From: an uncultured Clostridia bacterium
GTDB lineage: Bacteria; Bacillota; Clostridia; Oscillospirales; CAG-272
Length of the DNA stretch: 15,743 nt
Reading direction: 5' to 3'
Assembly (NCBI GenBank): GCA_945485605.1
Contig: CALYSG010000025.1
Span: forward strand, 1-15,743
The notes under the pieces were generated by a model. The model did no database searches. It was given only the letters and a program-made list of their open reading frames with translations, and had not been told where the DNA came from. The translations under genes and the position numbers were made by a program. Of this stretch, positions 6,915 through 13,563 are shown piece after piece (position 1 is the stretch's first letter; the number at the start of each line of letters is the position of its first letter).

Positions 6915-8258
6915 ATGAAAAAGTTTGATGTTCTGATAATCGGCGGAGGCCCGGGCGGCAGCTCAGCTGCAATGTCGCTCGCGAAAGCGGGACGCGCAGT
7001 ATGCCTTTTCGAAGGTGAAAACATCGGCGGGACCTGCCTGAATGTGGGTTGCATACCGACGAAATATCTGCTTGACCGAGCCTGCGCTCTTGAAAAAATA
7101 AGGAAATGCACCAAAGAAGGTATACTTCGCGGTGCGGGTGAGTTTTCTTGGAAACGCATACAGGTCGGACGAGAAAACACCGTCGTTAGGCTCCGCGCCG
7201 GGCTTGAAGCCTCTCTGCGCGCTTGCGGAGTCGTGACCGTAGCGGAAAAGGCCACTCTCAAAGAAGGACTCAAAGTAATCTGCAACGGCGAGGAATACTG
7301 TGCAGACGACATTATAATCGCAACCGGATCCTCTCCCGCGGCAAAGGTCCTTTCAGACAGCCCCTTTACCGACAGCACCGGCGGACTGTCGCAAAGGAAG
7401 CTGCCGGAAAGACTGCTTATCGTAGGTGGTGGCGTAATAGGACTTGAGCTTGCGTCTGCTTACCGATCCTTCGGTTCGGAGGTCACGGTAACAGAGCTTG
7501 CCGACAATATTCTCGGCTCTGCCCTGCCCGCCGCGGCAAGACTGCTTAAAAGTAAACTTGAGGCTCGCGGAATTAAGTTTTTCTGCGGAACAAAACTCTA
7601 TAAGATCGAAAAGTCGGAGGCCGGCATTACCGCTGAGACCTCGTCGGGCGACTTCGTAGCCGACGCCGTTATCATGGCGAACGGAAGGCGCCCGCGCCTT
7701 GACGGCATCGATGCCGTGGCTCTTGGTCTTAAGCTGAACGAAAGAGGCGGTATCGCCGTCGACGGCAGAATGAAGACAAATCTGCCTCATGTTTATGCGA
7801 TAGGAGATGCCACGGGAAGAGTTATGCTCGCACACGCCGCATACGCCGACGCCTCGGTCGCCGCGGCAAATATTCTCGGAAAAAACGAGGTATCCGACAC
7901 TCGAATAATGCCTCAGTGCATCTACACCTATCCAATGCTCGCATCAGTCGGAATGACGGTCGCCGATGCCGAAAGGCTCGGGATCCCTGTGTCTGTCGGA
8001 ATCTCCGATTTCCGCGCAAACGGAATGGCGGTCGCCGAGAGCGAAGAAGGCTGTGTCTTTGCCGTTGTTGACAAAAGAAATGGCAGGAATCTCGGCTTCA
8101 CGGTTGTCGGGCCGTCAGCCTGCGAGCTTATAGGAATGGCTTCGGTTGCCGTCGAACGCGGATACTCCGCAGATGACTGGAGGCATCTCACCGTCGCACA
8201 TCCCACACTGTCGGAAAGTATCAAAGACGCCGTTCTCGCCGCAAATGCCGACATATGA
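6915..8258 (+). CDS. lpdA: Dihydrolipoamide dehydrogenase (E3)
   Basis: E3 reoxidises dihydrolipoamide on E2 using FAD and NAD+. It has 447 residues with FAD motif GGGPGG (10-15), redox disulfide C41-LNVG-C46, NAD motif GGGVIG (171-176), the second FAD-contact GDAT (297-300) and the C-terminal catalytic pair H429 and E434 in HPTLSE. All catalytic residues are present; only the non-catalytic first His of the usual HAHPTLSE block is Val. It has no N-terminal lipoyl domain. The start lies 7 bp after the E2 stop with no clear Shine-Dalgarno, so translational coupling to E2 is likely. An intact E3 next to a catalytically degenerate E2 implies that lipoyl reduction still happens, so the complex is probably functional in electron transfer to NAD+. 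Confidence 0.94.
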   Translation: MKKFDVLIIGGGPGGSSAAMSLAKAGRAVCLFEGENIGGTCLNVGCIPTKYLLDRACALEKIRKCTKEGILRGAGEFSWKRIQVGRENTVVRLRAGLEASLRACGVVTVAEKATLKEGLKVICNGEEYCADDIIIATGSSPAAKVLSDSPFTDSTGGLSQRKLPERLLIVGGGVIGLELASAYRSFGSEVTVTELADNILGSALPAAARLLKSKLEARGIKFFCGTKLYKIEKSEAGITAETSSGDFVADAVIMANGRRPRLDGIDAVALGLKLNERGGIAVDGRMKTNLPHVYAIGDATGRVMLAHAAYADASVAAANILGKNEVSDTRIMPQCIYTYPMLASVGMTVADAERLGIPVSVGISDFRANGMAVAESEEGCVFAVVDKRNGRNLGFTVVGPSACELIGMASVAVERGYSADDWRHLTVAHPTLSESIKDAVLAANADI

Positions 8259-8270
8259 AAGGAACTTAAT

Positions 8271-8996
8271 ATGACAACAGTTTACATAATCCGTCATGGG
8301 GAGACCGAAAACAACCGACTCTACAAATTTGTCGGAAGCACCGATCAGCCCCTAAACGAGCGCGGTATATCACAGGCGGAAACGCTTCGCAAGCCCATGT
8401 CGGACATTCGCCTTGACAGGATCTACACAAGTCCCTACCTCCGCGCCGCAATGACTGCCGAGCGCGTAAGAAACGGAAGGGATATTGAAGTAATAAAAGA
8501 ACGCGGACTTTGCGAGATACACTGCGGAAAGTGGGAAGGTCTCGGAAAGCCCGAGATAGAAGAGCGCTGGCCCGGGGAGATAGACCTCTGGGAGCACAAA
8601 CCGGACCTTCTTCATATGGAGGACGGCGAGACCTTTGCACAGGTGCAGAACCGCGCGATCAAAGCATTCACAGAGATGGTCAAAAGAGAGCGCGGTTGCC
8701 ATGTTGCCGTCGTATCTCATATGCTGACGATCCAGCTCATAATGGCAAAGCTGCTGTGTATCCCGATACGCGATGTCTGGCAGATGGTGAGACTCGAAAA
8801 CACATCTATAACCACTATGCGTATATACGACAACGGGGATTTTGAGGTTCTTCGATGGGCTGACGAAGCACACCTGCCCGAAGAGCTTCGCAACAAAAAC
8901 GTGAAGATAGCAGGCATTCACAATACCGAATTCACAGCAAAATACACCGTCAGAGACATTGAAGGTATTCATCACTTCGATGCCTTTGCGCTCTGA
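8271..8996 (+). CDS. Histidine phosphatase (phosphoglycerate mutase-like) family protein
   Basis: This is a 241-residue member of the branch-1 histidine phosphatase superfamily, whose members transfer or hydrolyse phosphate through a phosphohistidine. The RHGE motif gives nucleophile H9; R58 (YLRAAMTAE), E82 (CEIHCGKWEG) and the second histidine H150 (VSHML) complete the active site. A tail of about 60 residues after the core (from about 180) is longer than in CobC- or PhoE-like phosphatases and has no recognised domain. The ATG follows AAAGGAACTTAAT, a leader repeated almost exactly before the next gene, and the gap after E3 is 12 bp. Its place within the dehydrogenase operon suggests that a phosphorylated intermediate is dephosphorylated before or after oxidation. 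This is inference; the substrate is unknown. Confidence 0.85.
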   Translation: MTTVYIIRHGETENNRLYKFVGSTDQPLNERGISQAETLRKPMSDIRLDRIYTSPYLRAAMTAERVRNGRDIEVIKERGLCEIHCGKWEGLGKPEIEERWPGEIDLWEHKPDLLHMEDGETFAQVQNRAIKAFTEMVKRERGCHVAVVSHMLTIQLIMAKLLCIPIRDVWQMVRLENTSITTMRIYDNGDFEVLRWADEAHLPEELRNKNVKIAGIHNTEFTAKYTVRDIEGIHHFDAFAL

Positions 8997-9018
8997 CTCA
9001 AGGAAAGGAACTTAATCC

Positions 9019-9783
9019 ATGATAAACAAAAATCTTGTTGAAGGAAAAGTCGCCGTCGTGACCGGCTCCGGTCAGGGAATCGGAAAGGCGATTGCCGAAA
9101 GACTCGCCGAATTCGGTGCAAAAGTCATAATTACCGATATAAACAACGAAAAAGGACAGGAGGTAGCCGATAACCTCTCTGCCTCGGGCATGACAGCCGT
9201 TTTCAGGCGCTTCAATGTCACGGACTTTGAAAATATGAAGTCCTGTGTCGAAGAAATGAAAAATATCTTCGGCAGGATCGACATCTGGGTAAACAATGCG
9301 GGCATCACCGGTACGGCAAGAGTCGATGAGATAACCCTTTCCGACTGGGACCGTATGCAAGAGCTTGACCTTAAGAGCGTGTTCTTCTGCACGCAGGCCG
9401 TCTATGAAATAATGAAGGCACAGAACTACGGAAAGCTCGTTCACATCTCCTCAATGGCGGGAGAAAGAGGCGGAAGGTCGTCCTCCTGCGCTTACAGCTC
9501 GGCAAAAGCGGGCGTTCTGAATCTCTCAAAATGCTTCGCACTGTCGGGAGGAAAGTACAACATAACCTCAAACTGCGTCTGCCCCGGCAGAACCCTTACC
9601 GCGATGGCGGAAGGGCTATCATGGCTTAAAGATCCCGCCGACGCGCCCGAAAAGACGATACCGCTCTGCCGCTTCGGCACTCCCGATGATATAGCGAATG
9701 CGGTCCTCTTCCTTGCATCCGATCTTTCATCATACATAACGGGAGATGTCATCGACGTTAACGGCGGACTCTATATGAAATAA
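9019..9783 (+). CDS. Short-chain dehydrogenase/reductase (classical SDR)
   Basis: A 254-residue classical SDR that interconverts an alcohol and a ketone using a nicotinamide cofactor. The Rossmann motif is TGSGQGIG (15-22), D40 at the end of the second strand favours NAD(H), NNAG is at 92-95, and the catalytic residues are Ser144/145 with Y159-SSA-K163. It ends with the usual GDVIDVNGG. The ribosome binding site AAGGAA lies in a leader nearly identical to that of the preceding gene. It is the last gene of the operon and is followed by a hairpin (9787-9806). In acetoin or sugar-alcohol pathways an SDR forms or consumes the keto compound handled by a TPP enzyme, so it may supply the E1 substrate. 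A 3-oxoacyl-ACP reductase role is less likely in this setting. Confidence 0.88.
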   Translation: MINKNLVEGKVAVVTGSGQGIGKAIAERLAEFGAKVIITDINNEKGQEVADNLSASGMTAVFRRFNVTDFENMKSCVEEMKNIFGRIDIWVNNAGITGTARVDEITLSDWDRMQELDLKSVFFCTQAVYEIMKAQNYGKLVHISSMAGERGGRSSSCAYSSAKAGVLNLSKCFALSGGKYNITSNCVCPGRTLTAMAEGLSWLKDPADAPEKTIPLCRFGTPDDIANAVLFLASDLSSYITGDVIDVNGGLYMK

Positions 9784-9786
9784 AGA

Positions 9787-9806
9787 AGAGGCGCAAATGC
9801 GCCTCT
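9787..9806. terminator. Hairpin between convergent SDR and lacI genes, probable bidirectional terminator
   Basis: AGAGGCGC (9787-9794) and GCGCCTCT (9799-9806) form a perfect 8-bp GC-rich stem with an AAAT loop, 4 bp after the SDR stop. On the minus strand, downstream of lacI, it is followed by a T-rich tail (TCTTTATTT), typical of an intrinsic terminator. On the plus strand the T-run is poor, so termination of the operon may be less efficient. Confidence 0.7.
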
Positions 9807-9826
9807 GTAAAGCTCGTATTTTGTAT

Positions 9827-10837
9827 TCAAAACAGTCTTCTCACGCTGTTTCTTTCGGTCAGGACGGGTGAAAAGATCACGCGGCGAGGCGGTGCTTCGC
9901 GGTTTTGCGACCTCTCGAGCATAAGCTCCGCCGCCGTCTGACCCATAACAATCGGATCCTGCGCAAATGTATTGAAATCCATGGGACAAGGAATATAGTC
10001 GCGGCTGTAATCGTCGTTGCATATAACACTTATGTCCTCCGGAACTTTTATCCCGCACGCACGAAGCCTGTCAACCATTCCCGCAGCCATCAGTCCTGTC
10101 GTGGAAAATACTGCGGTGAACCTTTCAGACTGCGGCATAGCGCAGAGCTTTTCGCCAAACTCAAGCCCGCAACGGTAGCTTCGGTCGCCGGTATATATGA
10201 AACCCGCAGAAACCTCAAGCCCCGCATCCTTCATAGCATCTATATATCCGCGTGTTCTCTCCCGGCAGGTCATCGACGTAGCGGGTCCCGCAATATGCGC
10301 CACACGTCTGTGCCCGTGACCTATAAGATAAGAGGTAGCCATATAACCGCACCTGTAATTATCGACCGTCACAACATCGGTATCGAGCGTTCGAAGAAAT
10401 CTGTTCACGAAGATAACCGGCTGCTTTGCTCTCGATACAAGCCCCACGAGCCGCGTATTTTCAACCGCATTGAGCATAAAAATGCCCGAGAAGCCATTGC
10501 CCGAGGCATATCCGAGCGCATCGCACTCGGTCGAACTGTCGTAATCGCTTAGTGAAATGACAGACCTTATCCCCGCTTCGGAAAGCCTTTTACGTATCCC
10601 GTCAACAAAGCCGAGGATTATGGGATTCTGAAGCTGAGCGGCGATTATCATCGCCGTCTTCTCGTTTCGCATCACCGCAGAGCGCCTTCGAGGTCTTTTC
10701 TCAAATCCGCTTTCACGTATTTCGGCAAGAATTTTATCTTTCGTTGCCTCGGCTACTGCGGGATCTCCGTTAAGTACCCTTGAAACCGTTGCGGTCGATA
10801 CCCCGAGCCGCTCTGCAATTTCGGCAAGCGTTTTCAA
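9827..10837 (-). CDS. LacI-family transcriptional regulator
   Basis: This is a LacI/GalR-type repressor of 336 residues: an N-terminal helix-turn-helix (LGVSTATVSRVLNG, about 11-24), a hinge and a periplasmic-binding-protein-like effector domain. I prefer the TTG at 10837: it gives MKTLAEIA, the standard LacI-family N-terminus, with GGAG 10 nt upstream, whereas the GTG at 10846 is only 1 nt from GGAG. The hinge helix is atypical: the usual ARSLRxxKT reads SAVMRNEKT, with Met at the Leu position that wedges into the operator centre. It has its own promoter (10902-10874) and is divergent from the phosphodiesterase gene. A TGTAATTACA palindrome beside its promoter and two more at the dehydrogenase operon make it the likely local regulator, probably relieved by a sugar-like inducer that is not identifiable here. 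Confidence 0.9.
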   Translation of the reverse strand: MKTLAEIAERLGVSTATVSRVLNGDPAVAEATKDKILAEIRESGFEKRPRRRSAVMRNEKTAMIIAAQLQNPIILGFVDGIRKRLSEAGIRSVISLSDYDSSTECDALGYASGNGFSGIFMLNAVENTRLVGLVSRAKQPVIFVNRFLRTLDTDVVTVDNYRCGYMATSYLIGHGHRRVAHIAGPATSMTCRERTRGYIDAMKDAGLEVSAGFIYTGDRSYRCGLEFGEKLCAMPQSERFTAVFSTTGLMAAGMVDRLRACGIKVPEDISVICNDDYSRDYIPCPMDFNTFAQDPIVMGQTAAELMLERSQNREAPPRRVIFSPVLTERNSVRRLF

Positions 10838-10852
10838 AGTTATCACTCTCCG

Positions 10853-10881
10853 TTTATAATATTTTCAATTCAGATTATACA
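10853..10881 (+). promoter_or_regulatory. Possible promoter of the phosphodiesterase gene
   Basis: TTTATA (10853-10858), 17 bp, TATACA (10876-10881) is a weak match (4 of 6 in each hexamer). It is proposed because it places the operator at about the same distance downstream as in the dehydrogenase promoter, and because its -10 box would overlap the opposing lacI -10 box. No better plus-strand promoter was found. Confidence 0.3.
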
Positions 10882-10902
10882 GTATTTACATGAAAAAGTC
10901 AA
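10874..10902 (-). promoter_or_regulatory. Sigma-A promoter of the lacI-type gene
   Basis: The minus strand shows TTGACT (10902-10897), a 17-bp spacer and TATAAT (10879-10874), 11 of 12 consensus positions. The start would be near 10867, about 30 nt before the TTG codon. The palindrome at 10904-10913 begins 2 bp upstream of the -35 box, and a degenerate copy (10880-10891) lies in the spacer, so autoregulation is plausible. Confidence 0.8.
10880..10891. promoter_or_regulatory. Degenerate copy of the operator palindrome
   Basis: CAGTATTTACAT matches ATGTAATTACAT at 9 of 12 positions, mostly in the right half. It starts 23 bp before the equivalent point of the strong copy, about two helical turns, and lies inside the lacI promoter spacer. 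It could be a secondary site for cooperative binding and autoregulation. In AT-rich DNA chance similarity cannot be excluded. Confidence 0.35.
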
Positions 10903-10903
10903 C

Positions 10904-10913
10904 TGTAATTACA
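10904..10913. promoter_or_regulatory. Operator: 10-bp palindrome TGTAATTACA in the lacI/phosphodiesterase intergenic region
   Basis: This is the same 10-bp core as the two sites at the dehydrogenase operon. It lies 2 bp before the GAAGGG ribosome binding site of the phosphodiesterase gene, mirroring O2, and 2 bp upstream of the lacI -35 box. Its location beside the regulator gene is typical of a self-recognised LacI-family operator, although LacI-family sites usually have a central CG and this one has a central AT. Confidence 0.7.
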
Positions 10914-10927
10914 CGAAGGGAAAAGAA

Positions 10928-12250
10928 ATGAAAAAAAGATTACTCGTTTTTTCCATAGACGCTATGGTAAGCGAAGATACAGACTACCTTCGCACCTGCA
11001 AAAACTTTTCAAAATACCTTGCCGGCGGCAGCGAGGTAAGAAAGATACGAACGGTCTACCCTTCAGTCACCTATCCGGCGCACGTGAGCATGACTACGGG
11101 ATGTTACCCCGACAAGACCGGCGTATTCAGCAACTACAAATTCACGACCAACAGCAAGGAAGACACTTGGCAGTGGTTTGCCGAGAGCAATAAGGCGCGT
11201 GACATCTTCACGGCGGCAAAAGAAGCGGGATATTCAACCGGTTCCGTCGCTTGGCCCGTGACCGGCAGACACCCTTCGATAGACTGTCTTATCGACGAAT
11301 ATTGGATGCCTCAAAAAGGTGATACGCTGGCGGGATCATTTGAACGCGCCGGATCCTCTCCGGAAATGATCTCTATAATCGAGGCAAACGAAGGACTTCT
11401 CGCACCATCATATAAACTCACGGGGCGTAAGAATTTCTGTGTCTACCCGAATATCGACGATTTTTTCGTGAAAAGCGCCTGCGACATTATCAGAAAGTAT
11501 TCTCCGGAGGTTATGTTCGTTCACGAAGGAAACATCGACCACGGAAGGCACACCAACGGAGTGTTCGGGAGCTGGCTTGCCCCTGAGCTTGACCGCGTCG
11601 ACGACTACATCGGTCAGGTAGGAAGAGCTCTTGAAGATAGCGGCGAGCTTGAAAATACAGATTTCTTCCTTGTCAGCGACCACGGGCAACGCGATATAAA
11701 ACGCACTGTGAAGCCGAATGTCCTGCTTGCAAAGCGCGGATATATCGACCTTTCCGAAAAGGGACGCCCCGTAAGTTACAGGGCATACTGCCTCTCAAAC
11801 GCAATGTCATCGCTCGTTTATCTGAACGATCCTGAAAATAAATTGATTCACGACGAGCTCTACTCCCTGCTCTGCGAGCTTCGCGACGAGGGGATCTACG
11901 GCTTTAACGAGGTTCTGACGCGCGAAGAAGCGGCAGAGCGCTATCACCTTGACGGTGACTTCGCCTTTGTGCTTGAGAGCGACGGATATACCTCCTTCTC
12001 AGACAGCTGCAAGCTACCCTATATTGCACCTCTCGACCTTACCGATTTCCGCTTCGGTCACGCAACGCACGGGTATATGCCGGAAAAAGGTCCGCAACCT
12101 ACCCTTATTGCAAAAGGTCCGCACATAAGATCGGGTGTCACTGTCGAGAACCGCAATATAGTCGACGAAGCACCGACCTACGCTCGAATTCTCGGAGTCT
12201 CTCTTCCGGATGCGCAAGGCTATCCGATCGAAGAAATACTCGACCTGTAA
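10928..12250 (+). CDS. Cytoplasmic phosphodiesterase/nucleotide pyrophosphatase-type enzyme (alkaline phosphatase superfamily)
   Basis: A 440-residue protein of the type I phosphodiesterase/nucleotide pyrophosphatase family, two-metal enzymes that hydrolyse phosphodiesters or phosphate esters. Metal ligands and nucleophile are visible: D11 (FSIDAM), nucleophile T48 (YPSVTYPAH), D204 and H208 (NIDHGRH), D251-H252 (SDHG) and H381 (ATHG). There is no signal peptide or membrane helix, so it acts in the cytoplasm, unlike many secreted or anchored relatives. The start ATG follows GAAGGGAAAAGAA, and the TGTAATTACA operator sits 2 bp before that ribosome site. It is divergent from the lacI gene, so probably regulated by it with the dehydrogenase operon. 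It may release an alcohol or sugar from an imported phospho-compound. Phosphonate hydrolase or sugar phosphatase activity is equally possible. Confidence 0.86.
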   Translation: MKKRLLVFSIDAMVSEDTDYLRTCKNFSKYLAGGSEVRKIRTVYPSVTYPAHVSMTTGCYPDKTGVFSNYKFTTNSKEDTWQWFAESNKARDIFTAAKEAGYSTGSVAWPVTGRHPSIDCLIDEYWMPQKGDTLAGSFERAGSSPEMISIIEANEGLLAPSYKLTGRKNFCVYPNIDDFFVKSACDIIRKYSPEVMFVHEGNIDHGRHTNGVFGSWLAPELDRVDDYIGQVGRALEDSGELENTDFFLVSDHGQRDIKRTVKPNVLLAKRGYIDLSEKGRPVSYRAYCLSNAMSSLVYLNDPENKLIHDELYSLLCELRDEGIYGFNEVLTREEAAERYHLDGDFAFVLESDGYTSFSDSCKLPYIAPLDLTDFRFGHATHGYMPEKGPQPTLIAKGPHIRSGVTVENRNIVDEAPTYARILGVSLPDAQGYPIEEILDL

Positions 12251-12254
12251 AAAT

Positions 12255-12407
12255 AAAAGGCGATCCTTAGGTCTGCAATTTGTTTTGGAAATATTCTGTT
12301 TCCGCTTGCGAAATGCGGCTGTTTAAGCCGCAAAGAATATTTCGGAACGGCGTAAATGAAATTTCAATTTACCGCTATCTTTGCACGCCGTTCAGATCGC
12401 CTTTTTT
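12255..12407 (+). ncRNA. Multibranched inverted-repeat structure ending in a T-run (terminator, structured RNA or MITE-like repeat)
   Basis: The outer stem is AAAAGGCGATC (12255-12265) with GATCGCCTTTT (12395-12405), 11 perfect pairs, followed by more T. Inside are a 10-bp stem (GAAATATTCT 12288-12297 with 12334-12343) capped by a 7-bp hairpin (TGCGGCT 12314-12320 with 12326-12332), and an 8-bp stem (AACGGCGT 12346-12353 with ACGCCGTT 12385-12392) around an AT-rich palindrome (TGAAATTTCA 12357-12366). It lies 4 nt after the phosphodiesterase stop and can at least terminate that transcript. The elaborate three-way-junction design exceeds a plain terminator. A non-autonomous palindromic repeat with 11-bp terminal inverted repeats is the main alternative. 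I recognise no known riboswitch. Confidence 0.55.
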
Positions 12408-12419
12408 CGTCCTTAAAGG

Positions 12420-12448
12420 TTGAAAAATTCCCCATAATATGATAAAAT
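12420..12448 (+). promoter_or_regulatory. Sigma-A promoter of the BadF/NAGK-type kinase gene
   Basis: TTGAAA (12420-12425), a 17-bp spacer and TAAAAT (12443-12448) give 10 of 12 consensus positions. The start would be near 12455, and GAGGAG (12465-12470) sits 6 nt before the ATG. No copy of the TGTAATTACA palindrome lies here, so this gene appears to be expressed independently of that regulon. Confidence 0.75.
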
Positions 12449-12476
12449 ACTGTCAGTAAATACCGAGGAGAATAAA

Positions 12477-13421
12477 ATGGTAATGAGATATATGGCTGCT
12501 TTTGATGTCGGTGGAACAAAAACCGATGCAATCCTTTTCGACACAACAGGTCAAATAATCGCAAGAAAGTCAGCCGCAGGCGGGGTTCCGCTTGATATAG
12601 GCGTTGAAACGGCACGCGAAAATTACCGCAAGGTACTTGCGGAGCTTACCGAAGAAACCGGAATAGTTCCGGAAACTGTCTACGGCTCGGTAGCTACTGT
12701 CGAATATTTCGGTACGGCGGTACACGATTACCTGTCCGAAAAGCTCGGTTCCCCTCATATAAGGATAGAGGGTGACGGTCCTTGTATGATCTCCGGAATG
12801 CTCGGGCACAGAGACGGTTGCAGCCTTGTTTGCGGCACAGGTTCGTCTCTTTATACGAGAAAGGGCGACAAATACTGGCATACCGGCGGATGGGGATACC
12901 TCTTTGACAGTTGCGGAAGCGGTTACGTGCTCGGAAGGCTGGCGATCCAAGCCGTCCTCCGCGCACATGACGGCAGAGCCGAGCCCACTCTTCTTTCCGA
13001 GCTGATAGAAAAACAGTGCGGTGAACCGGCATGGGATCATTACGTAAAGCTGCATCGCGGAGGCAGACCTTATATAGCTTCGTTTGCCGGTACTGTATTT
13101 GAAGCTAGAAAAGCCGGCGATCCCGTTGCAAGAAGAATATTCAATCTATGTGCCGGAGAGCTTGCTGACACGGTTTGGTCGGCTTACCGTACCTACGGAG
13201 GTCCATTCACGCTCGTATACAACGGCGGTATCCTTTTCAATCACCGCGAATATGCCGAGGCGATCAGAAGTCTTTCGCCATCCGATATCGTCTCGGTGTT
13301 TTCCGACACAAAGCCGATCTACGGTTGCGCGGTCGAAGCAATGTACGATCTCGGGCTTATATGTGACGACGATTTCAAAGCACGCTTTTTGAGTTCTTAT
13401 CGCGAAATATCCGAGATGTAA
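12477..13421 (+). CDS. BadF/BadG/BcrA/BcrD ATPase-family protein, N-acetylglucosamine kinase-like
   Basis: A 314-residue ASKHA-fold protein of the family containing N-acetylglucosamine/N-acetylmuramate kinases, which phosphorylate amino sugars in the cytoplasm. Phosphate-1 motif DVGGTKTD (10-17), a candidate catalytic Asp D100 (EGDGP), phosphate-2 GTGSS (120-124) and an adenosine-site NGG in VYNGGIL near 270 are present. The loop GGWG (137-140), which usually continues as xxxGDEGS in sugar kinases, here reads YLFDSCGS, losing the Asp-Glu pair, so sugar specificity may differ. The start ATG has GAGGAG 6 nt upstream; in-frame ATGs at 12483 and 12492 are less well placed. It has its own promoter and no clear terminator, only a T-run at 13435-13440 without a stem. 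The link to the downstream ABC transporter is by position only. Confidence 0.83.
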   Translation: MVMRYMAAFDVGGTKTDAILFDTTGQIIARKSAAGGVPLDIGVETARENYRKVLAELTEETGIVPETVYGSVATVEYFGTAVHDYLSEKLGSPHIRIEGDGPCMISGMLGHRDGCSLVCGTGSSLYTRKGDKYWHTGGWGYLFDSCGSGYVLGRLAIQAVLRAHDGRAEPTLLSELIEKQCGEPAWDHYVKLHRGGRPYIASFAGTVFEARKAGDPVARRIFNLCAGELADTVWSAYRTYGGPFTLVYNGGILFNHREYAEAIRSLSPSDIVSVFSDTKPIYGCAVEAMYDLGLICDDDFKARFLSSYREISEM

Positions 13422-13499
13422 CCCTACAATACGCCTTTTTTATGTTTTTATGGTGAAAAAAAGACAAACATGAGCCCAAATATATGTAATAAAATACTG

Positions 13500-13528
13500 T
13501 TGATTTGCTGACGGTTATGTGTTATAAT
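13500..13528 (+). promoter_or_regulatory. Sigma-A promoter of the RDD/ABC-transporter unit
   Basis: TTGATT (13500-13505), a 17-bp spacer and perfect TATAAT (13523-13528), preceded by TGT, an extended -10 element. The start would be near 13535. It lies in the 142-bp AT-rich gap after the kinase gene and shows that the RDD gene begins a new transcription unit. Confidence 0.78.
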
Positions 13529-13563
13529 AATAAGGAACGATTATAGGCAAAGGAAAAGGTGTT

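Noticed and set aside
8193..8216. E3 thought to lack a catalytic histidine (VAHPTLSE instead of HAHPTLSE)
   Set aside because: The catalytic His is the one directly before PTLSE, and it is present (H429) with E434; only the preceding non-catalytic His is replaced.
9905..10552. Long plus-strand open frame of 215 codons antisense to the lacI-type gene
   Set aside because: It has no ribosome binding site and a Arg/His/Ile-rich composition without recognisable motifs; it is a shadow of the well-supported lacI reading frame.
13431..13441. Terminator after the kinase gene at the T-run
   Set aside because: There is a run of six T but no stem immediately upstream, so it does not qualify as an intrinsic terminator.
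13484..13495. Possible fourth operator copy (ATGTAATAAAAT) before the RDD promoter
   Set aside because: Only the left half of the palindrome is kept, symmetry is lost and the surrounding DNA is very AT-rich, so chance is the better explanation.
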